Positions 24,677 to 34,869 of a DNA stretch of 64,000 bases are shown piece by piece. This DNA comes from Guptibacillus spartinae (lineage in GTDB: Bacteria > Bacillota > Bacilli > Bacillales > Guptibacillaceae), in NCBI RefSeq assembly GCF_028610625.1, contig NZ_JAQQWU010000001.1, forward strand, positions 434,001 to 498,000, in the 5' to 3' direction. How positions within the stretch are numbered: the stretch's first letter is position 1; the number at the start of each line of letters is the position of its first letter. The notes beneath the pieces are model-generated. The model had not been told where the DNA came from. It did no database searches and saw nothing but the letters and a program-made list of their open reading frames with translations. The translations under genes and the position numbers were made by a program.

Positions 24677-25333
24677 ATGAGAAAAATGCAGGGAGAAGAG
24701 TTCGATTCACTCGTATCCTTTTTTGATGATATGGCACGAACAAACTGGCTTGGGGCCATACATGATGAATTAAAACAAGCTTCTGGTTCATGGGAAGAGA
24801 AATCCGTACTCGATGTAGGGTGTGGAACGGGAAGACTTCTTCTTCGTGGGGTCGAGGAAGCGAACATGTTGACAGGTGTGGATCTATCATCTGAAATGGT
24901 GAAAGCAAGCAAACAAAATTTCTTCTTTTTGAATCGGTCGAACAAAAGTCACTTTTTAGAAGGTGACGCATGCAATCTTTCGTTTGAGGATAACACGTTT
25001 GATTTTGCCCTTTCAACGTGCGTCATGTTCCTTTTACCAGAGCCAGAAGCAGGCATGAAAGAAATGATACGGGTTACAAAAGAAGGCGGAAAAATTGTTA
25101 TGTTAAACCCATCTCTTCAAATGGATCAAATGGCTGCTTTTGAGTATGCAAAAAAGTATGGAATGAGTGGTTTTGAACAAACTTCTCTACTAAAATGGTC
25201 AAATGTATCAACAAAAAGACATCGTTATACGCCTGATCAGCTAAGCGAGAAGCTGAAAGGGCTTGGTGCTAAAGAGACGAAACATGTTGAGGTACTTGAT
25301 GGTTTAGCGATTATTACGGTTGCAGATTTATAA
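24677..25333 (+). CDS. Class I SAM-dependent methyltransferase of unknown substrate
   Basis: A 218-residue Rossmann-fold methyltransferase (Methyltransf_11/UbiE-like). SAM-binding motif I is VLDVGCGTGRLLL near residues 44-56, the acidic motif II residue is in TGVDLSSEMV, and motif IV-like DFALSTCVMFLLPE lies near 112-125. The substrate is not predictable. It sits only 10 bases after pyrE with its own AGGAGGGG site and no terminator in between, so it is co-transcribed with the pyr operon. I do not recall this gene at the end of the B. subtilis pyr operon. Base composition looks like its neighbours (26 G+C in the 60 bases from 24961). Confidence 0.88.
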   Translation: MRKMQGEEFDSLVSFFDDMARTNWLGAIHDELKQASGSWEEKSVLDVGCGTGRLLLRGVEEANMLTGVDLSSEMVKASKQNFFFLNRSNKSHFLEGDACNLSFEDNTFDFALSTCVMFLLPEPEAGMKEMIRVTKEGGKIVMLNPSLQMDQMAAFEYAKKYGMSGFEQTSLLKWSNVSTKRHRYTPDQLSEKLKGLGAKETKHVEVLDGLAIITVADL

Positions 25334-25858
25334 TAATTGACGGTTATCAAAAACATTACTTTTATAAAAGTGAGGATTTCCGTTCCAATCAGTTAAGTGT
25401 CTTCTCTTTCCAAAAATGATTTCAAAAGCAACTCTCTTGCAGAAGATAGCTAAGTAAATAAAAGGTTCCTGCTAGTTAATTAGCAGGAACCTTTTTGTTG
25501 TTAAAAAGGGGACTTTTAATTAGTACTTTCTGCAGAGGCAAATATAAAAGACAATCACGAACAGAAACCTTGAAAAAAGGAATAGTATGTTGAATAATTG
25601 TAAATTTCATAACGATATCATTAAAATTATAACGATTATTTACTTGAGTGTAATAATTGAAACGAAATTTACAAAAAGTTTAAGCTGTGTTAATCTAGTA
25701 AATTGAGTCCTGCTATGTTATAAAAAGGGTTTTATACCAAAAATATGGTTGGTGCAATTGTGTGAAATATCCAAATAAAACCAACATAAAAATCGATAGT
25801 GATTGAGAAGAGATAGTTTATAGCGTGGACTCAATATCATAGATAAAGGTGAAATGTT
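25334..25858 (+). other. Intergenic region: terminator and AT-rich leader
   Basis: A 525-base gap. After the pyr operon terminator (25461-25498) the sequence to 25858 is strikingly AT-rich and has no plausible gene. It holds a direct repeat ATAACGAT at 25609-25616 and 25629-25636, exactly 20 bases apart; an inverted pair GTAAATTTC (25600-25608) and GAAATTTAC (25664-25672); and a TATAAAA/TTTTATA dyad at 25719-25736. A weak TTTACA-17-TAATCT promoter candidate lies at 25668-25696. These may be operator sites for the downstream cell-envelope gene. Confidence 0.5.
25461..25498 (+). terminator. Terminator of the pyr operon
   Basis: Perfect 14-bp stem (AAAGGTTCCTGCTA / TAGCAGGAACCTTT) with a six-base loop followed by T residues, 127 bases after the methyltransferase stop. 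No earlier terminator is seen, which supports the methyltransferase as the last gene of the operon. Confidence 0.93.
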
Positions 25859-27970
25859 ATGAAAAATAAAATATCAATTATCATTCCTGTATACAATACA
25901 GAAGTTTACTTGGAAAATTGTATTGAATCATTAATTGATCAAACATATTCCAATTGGGAGGCTATTTTAATTAACGATGGATCAACGGACAAGAGTCTAG
26001 AGATCATTAGGAATTATGAAAACCAAGATCCCCGAATAAAATCCATAGATTTAAAGGTTAATAAAGGAGTAGCGCATGCACGAAACAGGGGATTAGATGC
26101 AGCAACAGGAGAGTATATCTACTTTTTAGATAGTGACGATAGTTTAGATCAATATGCTCTAGGACTTCTTATTAGCAACATCACCCATCATGAAGTTATA
26201 TTTGGTTCATTCAACAAACAAAATAAAAAAGCCAATCTTACTTTACCTGTTAAACATCGAATGAAATATTCGAAATCTAAATTTCGAAATGAATCTGTAC
26301 TTAACCGATTGTTTAAACGTACGTTAGTTGATGAACTAAATCTACGCTTTGATGAGGACTACAGATACTACAGTGATTTAACATTTTTGTTACCACTCCT
26401 AGACTACTTCAAAACCGTACCTACGATAACGGGTTATATTTATAAAAAACAATGGCGAAAAGACCCTGATTCTCCCGAGTCATTAACACAACACGATGAC
26501 GTAGTTAAAATAAAAGAATATGTAGAGAGATTTCATAAACTAACAGAAGTTTATTCAGAAAATCCAAAAGTAATTAAATTCCTATGCAATCAATTCATTT
26601 CTTATTATTGTCAATACGTCATCTTCGTTCTTCAAGAACAAGACATCTATTCAGAAGTCCTAGAGGATTTATCCTCCGTCCTCATATTTATAAATAGCCA
26701 TGCTTATTCTAGAAGAATTAGTTTCTTTATTAAAAGGGAGCTAAAAGCAATCAGAAATAAAGATGAGAAAAAGCTTAGGAAGTTATTGAAACTCCATAAA
26801 TTTTTAAGAATAACTTCAAGATCCTTAAAGGGTCGCCAAAAACTTTATCGATCGTTATACAACTATGTATTTACTAAACTACCAATGCAGAACAAAACAA
26901 TTGTATTTGAAAGTTTCTTAGGAAAAAATTATTCAGATAGCCCTAAAAACATTTATGAGGAGCTCATTAACGAAAATAAAGACTATAAATATATATGGGT
27001 ATTCGCTAAACCAGGTAAGGATATACCTGGGAAGGCTAAGCAAGTGAAGCGACTGTCATTAGCTTATTTTTATTATATGGCGAGGGCAAAATATTGGGTT
27101 TCGAATTCTCGGATTCCCAAAGCTTTAAAGAAACGTGAGGGGAATATCTACCTTCAAACTTGGCATGGCACTCCATTAAAAAAACTAGTGTTTGATATGA
27201 ATGATGTCCATTCAGCCAATCCGAATTATAAAGTAGACTTTTATGAACAATCTAGAAGATGGGATTATTTAATATCAGCAAATTCTTATTCAAGTGAGAT
27301 TTTTAAGCGTGCGTTTAAATTTAACAATCGTATGTTTGAATATGGGTATCCTAGAAATGATATTTTACACAGTGAGAACAAAACACAGCTTATGAAAAGA
27401 TTTAAAACGCAGTTAAATATTCCATTAGATAAAAAGGTCATTTTATATGCGCCTACTTGGCGCGATGACGAATTTTATAAACCTGGTCAATACAAGTTTT
27501 CGCTAAGATTTGATCTTGAGCGAATGCAAGAAGAGTTGGGTGATGAGTATGTGGTGCTTCTTCGTACACATTACTTTATAGCGGATCATCTTAATACTGA
27601 GGATTTTGAAGGATTTGCTTTCAATGTTTCGAAATATGATGATATCTCAGAACTATATCTCATAGCTGATATCTTAATCACAGATTATTCATCTGTTTTC
27701 TTTGACTATGCAAACTTGAAGCGACCAATTCTTTTCTTCACATATGATTTAGAAAAATATCGTGATACCTTAAGAGGATTTTATATTGATATGGAGTCTG
27801 AATTACCTGGTCCGTTAGTGTTTACAAACGATGAAATTATTGATTCGATTAAGAACATTGATCAAGTAAAAGAACAGTATCAAGATAAATATGATCAATT
27901 CTATAATCGTTTCTGTGGATGGGATCATGGAGATGCTTCTAAGAAAATTTCTGGCGAAGTATTCAGCTGA
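25859..27970 (+). CDS. Bifunctional GT2 glycosyltransferase / CDP-glycerol glycerophosphotransferase
   Basis: A 703-residue two-domain enzyme for a teichoic-acid-like cell-wall polymer. The N-terminal GT2 domain (about residues 4-230) has ISIIIPVYNTEVYLENCIES, the nucleotide-sugar motif INDGSTDKS and the metal-binding YFLDSDDSLD. The C-terminal domain (about 330-700) is of the TagB/TagF type: LQTWHGTPLKKLVFDMND, ILYAPTWRDDEFY, LLRTHYF and DILITDYSSVFFDYANLKRP. No signal peptide; such enzymes work at the cytoplasmic membrane face. It stands alone, with a terminator upstream and a convergent one downstream. It is visibly AT-richer than its surroundings: 54 G+C in 180 bases over three lines counted (26521, 27061, 27661), against 80 in 180 for three lines of nearby genes. 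This suggests acquisition. Polymer type is unknown. Confidence 0.93.
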   Translation: MKNKISIIIPVYNTEVYLENCIESLIDQTYSNWEAILINDGSTDKSLEIIRNYENQDPRIKSIDLKVNKGVAHARNRGLDAATGEYIYFLDSDDSLDQYALGLLISNITHHEVIFGSFNKQNKKANLTLPVKHRMKYSKSKFRNESVLNRLFKRTLVDELNLRFDEDYRYYSDLTFLLPLLDYFKTVPTITGYIYKKQWRKDPDSPESLTQHDDVVKIKEYVERFHKLTEVYSENPKVIKFLCNQFISYYCQYVIFVLQEQDIYSEVLEDLSSVLIFINSHAYSRRISFFIKRELKAIRNKDEKKLRKLLKLHKFLRITSRSLKGRQKLYRSLYNYVFTKLPMQNKTIVFESFLGKNYSDSPKNIYEELINENKDYKYIWVFAKPGKDIPGKAKQVKRLSLAYFYYMARAKYWVSNSRIPKALKKREGNIYLQTWHGTPLKKLVFDMNDVHSANPNYKVDFYEQSRRWDYLISANSYSSEIFKRAFKFNNRMFEYGYPRNDILHSENKTQLMKRFKTQLNIPLDKKVILYAPTWRDDEFYKPGQYKFSLRFDLERMQEELGDEYVVLLRTHYFIADHLNTEDFEGFAFNVSKYDDISELYLIADILITDYSSVFFDYANLKRPILFFTYDLEKYRDTLRGFYIDMESELPGPLVFTNDEIIDSIKNIDQVKEQYQDKYDQFYNRFCGWDHGDASKKISGEVFS

Positions 27971-28061
27971 GTCTCTTAACTTCTAACTTAATATAGAAAA
28001 TTAATCCAGGTGGAATTTAGTACTACTGGTATTAAGAAATCTTTTAGAACGAATGAAAAAG

Positions 28062-28099
28062 AAGGGCAGATCGCAAAACAATTGCGATCTGCCCTTTTT
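28062..28099. terminator. Bidirectional terminator between convergent genes
   Basis: Perfect 15-bp stem (AAGGGCAGATCGCAA / TTGCGATCTGCCCTT), five-base loop, A-rich on the left and T-run on the right. It serves both the plus-strand glycerophosphotransferase and the minus-strand rqcH. Confidence 0.93.
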
Positions 28100-28115
28100 C
28101 CTTATAGATTAGAAA

Positions 28116-29813
28116 TTATTTCTTCATCCTAAAAATAAGATCCTGATCAGGCGTCACATACAGAGTGTTTTGCTGATCATACGTCACAAATCCTGGCTTG
28201 GCCCCGTTTGGCTTTTTGACATGTCGTACTTCCGTATAATCCACTGGTACAGAACCAGATTCACGTGCTTTACTGAAGTAGGCCGCGAGATTGGCAGCTT
28301 CAAGTAGCGTCTCCTCTGTAAAATCCTTACTTCGAATCACAACGTGTGATCCAGGAATATCTTTCGTATGCAGCCATGTTTCGCTTCGTGCCGCAAGCTT
28401 GTTCGTTAAATACTCATTTTGTTTATTATTCTTCCCAACAAGAATTTCGGTTCCGTCAGTTGAAAGATAAACATCAAGCTGAGGTTTCGTTGGTTTTGAT
28501 TTTTTCTTTTTGCGACGCTTTTTAATGTAACCTTCTTCTTCAAGCTCTTCGCGAATTTCTTCGATATCACGAGGTGATGCAGAAGTAAGCTGCTGAATGA
28601 GCTGTTCAAGGTATGCAATTTCTTGATGAGCCATCGTAATTTGCTCTTCAAGAACGGAAATGGAATTCTTTGCTTTATTATAGCGTTTAAAATAAGCTTG
28701 AGCGTTCTCAGATGGTGTCTTTTGTGGGTTCAGCTCGATAGGAACTGTTCCACCATCTTCATCATAATAATTTTGAACTTCTACCTGCTTGTCGCCACGT
28801 TTCACCAGATGCATATTTGCTGTTAATAGCTCACCAAGCAGCTGGTATGTGTCAGCTGCCTGTGCTTGTTCAATTGTTCGCGATAACTTTTTGATTTTCT
28901 TCTCGTTTTTCTTTAACTCATTAGATAGAAAGCGTTCGAGATCATTCGATTGCTGTTTCACACGATCGCGATCTGCTTTTCCATAATAGAACCGGTCAAG
29001 TAGTTCACTAGCCGAATCAAATTCCCTACTTTCTCCTGTTAAATGAGTAAGTTCAACGACTGAGAAGAACTCCTTAGAACCGCTTACCATCTGAGGAGTG
29101 TAGTCGTGTTGCTCGAGCTTTCCAAATACATCAAAGAAAGCTTCAGGTAATGTTGTTCGATTGGCTAGGCCAGCTCGATGGATTACTTCATTCGCAATAA
29201 GCGGGGAGAGACCACCAAAGGAATGTACGAGCTGTTGGCTCAATTTCCCAGCGTTAAAATCAATTTGTTTTAGAAAATCATCTCTCGTTAAGCCAAATGG
29301 CGAAACTTTGTTTTGCGCAGGAGGAGCGATATAATCCTGCCCGGGAAGAACCGTTCGATGTCTGTTCACAGACGGGGAAAGGTGCTTAATGCTATCTAAA
29401 ATCATGTTCGATTCATTCAATAAAATCACATTGCTATGGCGCCCCATAATTTCTGCAATCAATGTTCGTGTTGTGAGATCGCCGAGGTCATTACGCGCTT
29501 TAAACGTCACGTGAATGATTCGTTCATTTTCGATTTGTTTAATATCTTCCACAATGCTACCTTCTAAGTGCTTACGAAGCAGCATGCAGAACATTGGTGG
29601 TTCTTTTGGATTCGCATAAGATTCCTGCGTAATTTGAATTCTTGCGTAAGATGGGTTAGCTGATAAAAGGAGCTGATGGTTTTTCCCACCAGAACGAATT
29701 ACTAGCAATAAATCAGTCGCATAGGGCTGATAGATTTTTGTTACGCGCCCACCCTTTAGTTGTTCATTTGTTTCATGTGCAACGGCTCTCATTACCATAC
29801 CGTCAAAAGACAT
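28116..29813 (-). CDS. rqcH: Ribosome quality control factor RqcH (NFACT/FbpA family)
   Basis: Bacterial Rqc2 homologue that binds stalled 50S-peptidyl-tRNA complexes and adds C-terminal alanine tails marking nascent chains for degradation. The NFACT-N domain starts [19 protein letters not shown] with [11 protein letters not shown] and [12 protein letters not shown]; helix-hairpin-helix and a long coiled coil follow (about residues 280-420); the NFACT-R domain near 440-560 has [16 protein letters not shown] and [16 protein letters not shown]. Length is 565 residues. ATG at 29813 with AGGTG upstream gives the conserved start; an in-frame GTG is 3 codons earlier. Older annotations call this a fibronectin-binding protein. 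Confidence 0.95.
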   Translation of the reverse strand: MSFDGMVMRAVAHETNEQLKGGRVTKIYQPYATDLLLVIRSGGKNHQLLLSANPSYARIQITQESYANPKEPPMFCMLLRKHLEGSIVEDIKQIENERIIHVTFKARNDLGDLTTRTLIAEIMGRHSNVILLNESNMILDSIKHLSPSVNRHRTVLPGQDYIAPPAQNKVSPFGLTRDDFLKQIDFNAGKLSQQLVHSFGGLSPLIANEVIHRAGLANRTTLPEAFFDVFGKLEQHDYTPQMVSGSKEFFSVVELTHLTGESREFDSASELLDRFYYGKADRDRVKQQSNDLERFLSNELKKNEKKIKKLSRTIEQAQAADTYQLLGELLTANMHLVKRGDKQVEVQNYYDEDGGTVPIELNPQKTPSENAQAYFKRYNKAKNSISVLEEQITMAHQEIAYLEQLIQQLTSASPRDIEEIREELEEEGYIKKRRKKKKSKPTKPQLDVYLSTDGTEILVGKNNKQNEYLTNKLAARSETWLHTKDIPGSHVVIRSKDFTEETLLEAANLAAYFSKARESGSVPVDYTEVRHVKKPNGAKPGFVTYDQQNTLYVTPDQDLIFRMKK

Positions 29814-29851
29814 ATTGTTCACCTACATTCCTATCACTAGACATTATTCTT

Positions 29852-29880
29852 AGTATAGCATTTTTTTGAGCTTGTCTGAA
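29852..29880 (-). promoter_or_regulatory. Putative promoter of rqcH
   Basis: On the minus strand, TTCAGA (complement of 29875-29880) and TATACT (complement of 29852-29857) are exactly 17 bases apart in the 115-base divergent region. Confidence 0.5.
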
Positions 29881-29928
29881 TATAGTTGAATTATTAGCGA
29901 CATTACGTGCAGGATCGGGGTGTAGATC

Positions 29929-32607
29929 ATGAACTGGTATAACATGACAAAGGGAGAAGTGTTAGAGGAATTGGAGACAAGCGAGGGGGGGATTAGTTCC
30001 GATGAAGTAGAGAGAAGGAGAAGAGTTTTTGGATTAAATCAATTAGACGAAGCAGAACGACCTTCGATGATCTTAATGTTTTTAGCTCAATTCAAAGATT
30101 TTATGGTCGTCGTCCTCCTGGCGGCCACGCTTATCTCGGGATTACTTGGAGAGTATCTTGATGCAATCGCCATTATCCTAATCATACTCATGAACGGGAT
30201 TCTTGGATTTGTACAAGAACGAAAAGCAGAAAAATCACTACAGGCATTAAAACAGTTATCTTCCCCAAAGATGAAGGTACTACGTAATGGAGAATGGACG
30301 AACATTCCTGCATTAGAAGCAGTTGTAGGGGATATTGTTCGAATTGAGAGCGGAGATCGGATTGGGGCTGATTTGCGTCTTTTCACTTGTCAGGGATTGC
30401 AAATAGAAGAATCAGCTTTAACGGGTGAGTCGTTACCTGTGAACAAGCATCCTGAGGCAATCCGAGAAGAACAAGCTGGCCCGGGCGATCAACAAAACAT
30501 GGGTTTTATGGGAACACTCGTAACGAAAGGAAAGGGCGTTGGAATCGTAACTGCGACTGGGATGAAAACAGAAATGGGGAAAATTGCCCACCTCATTCAA
30601 TCAGCTGATACGATGGAAACGCCACTCCAAAATCGATTGGAGCAGCTTGGAAAGGTGTTAATCGCTGCAGCGCTCCTTTTAACAGCACTGGTTGTGGTCC
30701 TTGGGATTATACAGGGACGCGATGTCTATAGCATGTTTTTAGCTGGTGTGTCACTTGCTGTCGCAGCGATTCCTGAAGGATTACCAGCAATCGTGACGAT
30801 TGCCCTTGCGATCGGCATGCAGAAAATGAGTAAACGAAAAGCCATTGTTCGAAAACTGCCATCTGTTGAAACACTCGGATGTGCAACCGTTATCTGTTCA
30901 GATAAGACGGGAACGCTCACACAAAATAAAATGATGGTCACAAAGCTATGGGCAGGAGGAGAGACATGGGATGTCACCGGGTCTGGCTACTCTCCATATG
31001 GTGACTTTTTTAAAGGAAATACGCGCGTATATTCTGATGAAGAGCGGTCATTAAAACAGCTCCTAACGTTTGGCTTACTTTGTAGTAATGCGCGAGTGAT
31101 GGAAAGAAACGGAGAATACATTCTTGACGGTGATCCAACAGAAGGAGCACTTGTTGCCGCTGCAATGAAGGCTGGATTAACGGAAGATGTGAGGGAAGAA
31201 GAATTTACAATCATTCAGGAATTTCCCTTTGATTCCAATCGGAAAATGATGAGTATTGTAGTGGAAGATTCAGTAGGAAAAAGGTATGTCATCGCAAAAG
31301 GTGCACCTGATATTGTGTTAAAACAATGTGAATCGGTATTATGGAGTGAGAAAAAAGCGCCGCTTCGTAAAAGCTATGAACGAGAAATACAAGAACAGCT
31401 TAATGCGTTTGGAGAATTAGCTTTAAGAACGATTGCCGTAGCGTTTAAACCAATCCAAAATGAAGACAACATGCTTCACAGCGTACAAGCCGAATCTCGC
31501 TTAACCTTTGTTGGTCTGGAAGGAATGATTGATCCGCCACGTGAAGAAGTGAAACAAGCGGTAGCTGATTGTAAAACGGCTGGAATCAAGACGATTATGA
31601 TTACTGGTGATCATGTCACAACAGCCAAAGCGATTGCGCATAATCTAGGGATTCTTCCTGAGCGAGGCAAAGTAATGGAAGGAAGTAAGCTCTCTTCGTT
31701 AAGCGTTGAAGAACTAGAAAATCAGGTGGAAGACATTTATGTGTTTGCACGCGTATCGCCAGAACATAAATTGAAGATTGTTAAAGCTCTTCAGAATAGA
31801 GGACATATTGTTGCGATGACTGGTGATGGGGTGAATGATGCTCCAGCGATCAAAGCCTCAAATATTGGCATTTCTATGGGGGTAACAGGAACAGACGTAG
31901 CAAAAGAATCATCCTCTCTTATATTAAGCGATGACAATTTCGCTACGATAAGAGCGGCTGTAGAAGAAGGAAGAAATATCTATGAAAATATTCGGAAATT
32001 CATCCGTTATTTGTTAGCATCGAACGTTGGTGAAATCCTTGTGATGCTTTTTGCGATCTTGCTAATGTTGCCGCTTCCGCTCGTTCCAATTCAAATTCTG
32101 TGGGTGAATCTTGTTACTGACGGATTGCCAGCGATGGCGCTTGGACTTGATCCTGCAGAAGGAAATGTCATGAGAAGAGATCCGCGAAAGCCAAAAGAAG
32201 GAGTTTTTGCGAGAGGATTAGGATGGAAAATTATCTCTCGAGGAATTATGATCGGTGCCTGTACACTTGCAGCCTTTATGATTTGCTATAGTGAGAATCC
32301 GAGTGACCTTGTCCAAGCTCAAACCGTTGCATTTTCTACACTCGTACTCGCCCAATTAATTCATGTGTTTGACTGTCGAAGTGAACGGTCGATTTTTCAT
32401 CGAAACCCTTTTGAAAATAAAGCACTTGTTCTAGCTGTTCTCTCTTCCGTCGGTTTATTGCTTGTCGTTATCTATTATGAACCGCTTCAGCCGATTTTCC
32501 ATACAACGTATCTATCAATGAGAGAATGGATGCTGATCTTAGTCTTTTCTAGCATTCCAACATTTCTATTAGCAGGTACCACCTTATTTAAGCGGCACAG
32601 AGGGTAA
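29929..32607 (+). CDS. yloB: P-type calcium-transporting ATPase (SERCA type)
   Basis: P2A-type cation ATPase of 892 residues. Actuator motif TGES at residues 165-168, the M4 motif [11 protein letters not shown] near 280, the phosphorylated Asp325 in [13 protein letters not shown], nucleotide-binding [11 protein letters not shown], and the hinge [21 protein letters not shown]. Around ten membrane segments are visible. B. subtilis YloB is a calcium ATPase expressed in sporulation; calcium specificity here follows from the PEGL motif and the M6 sequence [16 protein letters not shown]. Divergent from rqcH; its terminator overlaps its stop codon. Confidence 0.95.
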   Translation: MNWYNMTKGEVLEELETSEGGISSDEVERRRRVFGLNQLDEAERPSMILMFLAQFKDFMVVVLLAATLISGLLGEYLDAIAIILIILMNGILGFVQERKAEKSLQALKQLSSPKMKVLRNGEWTNIPALEAVVGDIVRIESGDRIGADLRLFTCQGLQIEESALTGESLPVNKHPEAIREEQAGPGDQQNMGFMGTLVTKGKGVGIVTATGMKTEMGKIAHLIQSADTMETPLQNRLEQLGKVLIAAALLLTALVVVLGIIQGRDVYSMFLAGVSLAVAAIPEGLPAIVTIALAIGMQKMSKRKAIVRKLPSVETLGCATVICSDKTGTLTQNKMMVTKLWAGGETWDVTGSGYSPYGDFFKGNTRVYSDEERSLKQLLTFGLLCSNARVMERNGEYILDGDPTEGALVAAAMKAGLTEDVREEEFTIIQEFPFDSNRKMMSIVVEDSVGKRYVIAKGAPDIVLKQCESVLWSEKKAPLRKSYEREIQEQLNAFGELALRTIAVAFKPIQNEDNMLHSVQAESRLTFVGLEGMIDPPREEVKQAVADCKTAGIKTIMITGDHVTTAKAIAHNLGILPERGKVMEGSKLSSLSVEELENQVEDIYVFARVSPEHKLKIVKALQNRGHIVAMTGDGVNDAPAIKASNIGISMGVTGTDVAKESSSLILSDDNFATIRAAVEEGRNIYENIRKFIRYLLASNVGEILVMLFAILLMLPLPLVPIQILWVNLVTDGLPAMALGLDPAEGNVMRRDPRKPKEGVFARGLGWKIISRGIMIGACTLAAFMICYSENPSDLVQAQTVAFSTLVLAQLIHVFDCRSERSIFHRNPFENKALVLAVLSSVGLLLVVIYYEPLQPIFHTTYLSMREWMLILVFSSIPTFLLAGTTLFKRHRG

Positions 32608-32623
32608 AGACCCTCTGTTTTTT
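32598..32623 (+). terminator. Terminator overlapping the yloB stop codon
   Basis: CAGAGGGT and ACCCTCTG form an 8-bp stem with a 4-base loop followed by six T residues. The yloB stop codon (32605-32607) is located at the top of the stem. Confidence 0.9.
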
Positions 32624-32715
32624 CTATTTAAGATTGATGAACAGAAAGAGATATCCCTTTGTTTCAGTTTGATGAAGTGGTACAATTGGTTAGAATAGCT
32701 ATTGGATGTGATAAT

Positions 32716-33591
32716 ATGGTTAAGAGTATGACCGGATTTGGAAGAGCATCGCATGAGGGCGAAGACATTCAAGTAACGGTAGAAATAAAATCCGTTAACC
32801 ATCGTTACTTCGATGGTACATTTCGCATGCCAAAAGCGCTCGTTCATCTCGAAGGTAAAATGAAGCAAGCCATTCAGCGCAGCATTATGCGAGGGAAAGT
32901 AGAACTTTATTTAACCATTGAGGGAGCTGGTTTACGTTCATCGGACGTGAAGGTGGATTGGAATCTGCTCGACCAATACATAACGATTTTAAAACAAGCC
33001 TCTAAACGATACGATTTGCAAGATGATTTGTCTGCTTCTACGCTTTTGAACATGGATGTTTACCAAGTGATCGAGAAGGAGCAACAGATTGATCAGCTAG
33101 AGCATGAGGTATTTGACACCTTACATATAGCCATCAATCGACTTGTAGAGATGCGACAAATTGAAGGTGAAGCACTTGAGCAAGATATAAGGAATAAGCT
33201 TCAAGAAATGACAGCTGCCTTAACTTCTATTTCCATTCTTTCAAAAGAAGTAACCTCAGCATTTGAAGCGCGAATACGCGCGAAACTTGAAGGGTTTAAA
33301 GAGTTAGAAGATCTTGATGAAGCTAGAATCCTAACGGAAGTAGCGCATCTTGCCGATAAAGCAAGTATCGATGAAGAAATCATAAGGCTCCGTAGTCATC
33401 TCGACCAATTCCATGATATTCTTAGTAATGATGGTGTCGTAGGAAGGAAACTTGATTTCTTAGTGCAGGAAATCAATAGGGAGCTGAATACGATCGGTTC
33501 CAAGTCTCAACACCATAAGATCAGTCAGCATGTGGTTGATCTTAAGAGCGAAGTGGAAAAGGTTCGTGAACAGGTTCAAAATATTGAATAG
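32716..33591 (+). CDS. yloC: YicC/YloC family endoribonuclease-like protein
   Basis: A 291-residue member of the YicC/YloC family, some members of which act as endoribonucleases in E. coli. Conserved N-terminus VKSMTGFGRASHEGEDIQVT followed by EIKSVNHRYFD, and a C-terminal DUF1732 block with KLDFLVQEINRELNTIGSK. The ATG at 32716 is chosen because it yields the conserved MVKSMTGFGRA start; an in-frame TTG at 32659 would add 19 residues lacking conservation. First gene of the remA-gmk-rpoZ unit. Confidence 0.92.
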   Translation: MVKSMTGFGRASHEGEDIQVTVEIKSVNHRYFDGTFRMPKALVHLEGKMKQAIQRSIMRGKVELYLTIEGAGLRSSDVKVDWNLLDQYITILKQASKRYDLQDDLSASTLLNMDVYQVIEKEQQIDQLEHEVFDTLHIAINRLVEMRQIEGEALEQDIRNKLQEMTAALTSISILSKEVTSAFEARIRAKLEGFKELEDLDEARILTEVAHLADKASIDEEIIRLRSHLDQFHDILSNDGVVGRKLDFLVQEINRELNTIGSKSQHHKISQHVVDLKSEVEKVREQVQNIE

Positions 33592-33660
33592 CCTGAGCGC
33601 TTTGTTTAAAATCACCTTACTGGTGTAAAAATAGAATCGTGATTCCTGGGAGGAACGACC

Positions 33661-34555
<895 letters not shown>

Positions 34556-34557
34556 TA

Positions 34558-34764
34558 ATGATTTTATACCCATCGATTGACTCACTAATGGACCGCATTG
34601 ATTCAAAGTACACGCTTGCTACGCTTTCTGCAAAACGCGCACGCACGATTCAGCAAACAGGTAATGTTTACGTGGATCGTCCACAGTCAGTAAAGGCTGT
34701 GGGGAAAGCACTTGAAGAAGTACTTGATGGCAAACTACTTGCAGACGGCATGATAGAAGACTGA
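34558..34764 (+). CDS. rpoZ: DNA-directed RNA polymerase omega subunit
   Basis: A 68-residue omega subunit that stabilises beta-prime. It begins [20 protein letters not shown] and carries [12 protein letters not shown] and [13 protein letters not shown]-like helices. It lies 2 bases after gmk, with CGGAGGT as ribosome site, and is closed by a terminator. Confidence 0.95.
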   Translation: MILYPSIDSLMDRIDSKYTLATLSAKRARTIQQTGNVYVDRPQSVKAVGKALEEVLDGKLLADGMIED

Positions 34765-34772
34765 GTGGAAAG

Positions 34773-34805
34773 TAACAACCTATGAGAATAGGTTGTTATT
34801 TTTTT
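34773..34805 (+). terminator. Terminator after rpoZ
   Basis: An 11-bp stem (TAACAACCTAT / ATAGGTTGTTA) with a GAGA tetraloop and a T-run. It separates the yloC-rpoZ unit from the coaBC unit. Confidence 0.92.
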
Positions 34806-34869
34806 CTTAACTTAATAGTGATTTACTATAATTATATTATGTTAACTATTTGGACGGAAGGTGAATCTT

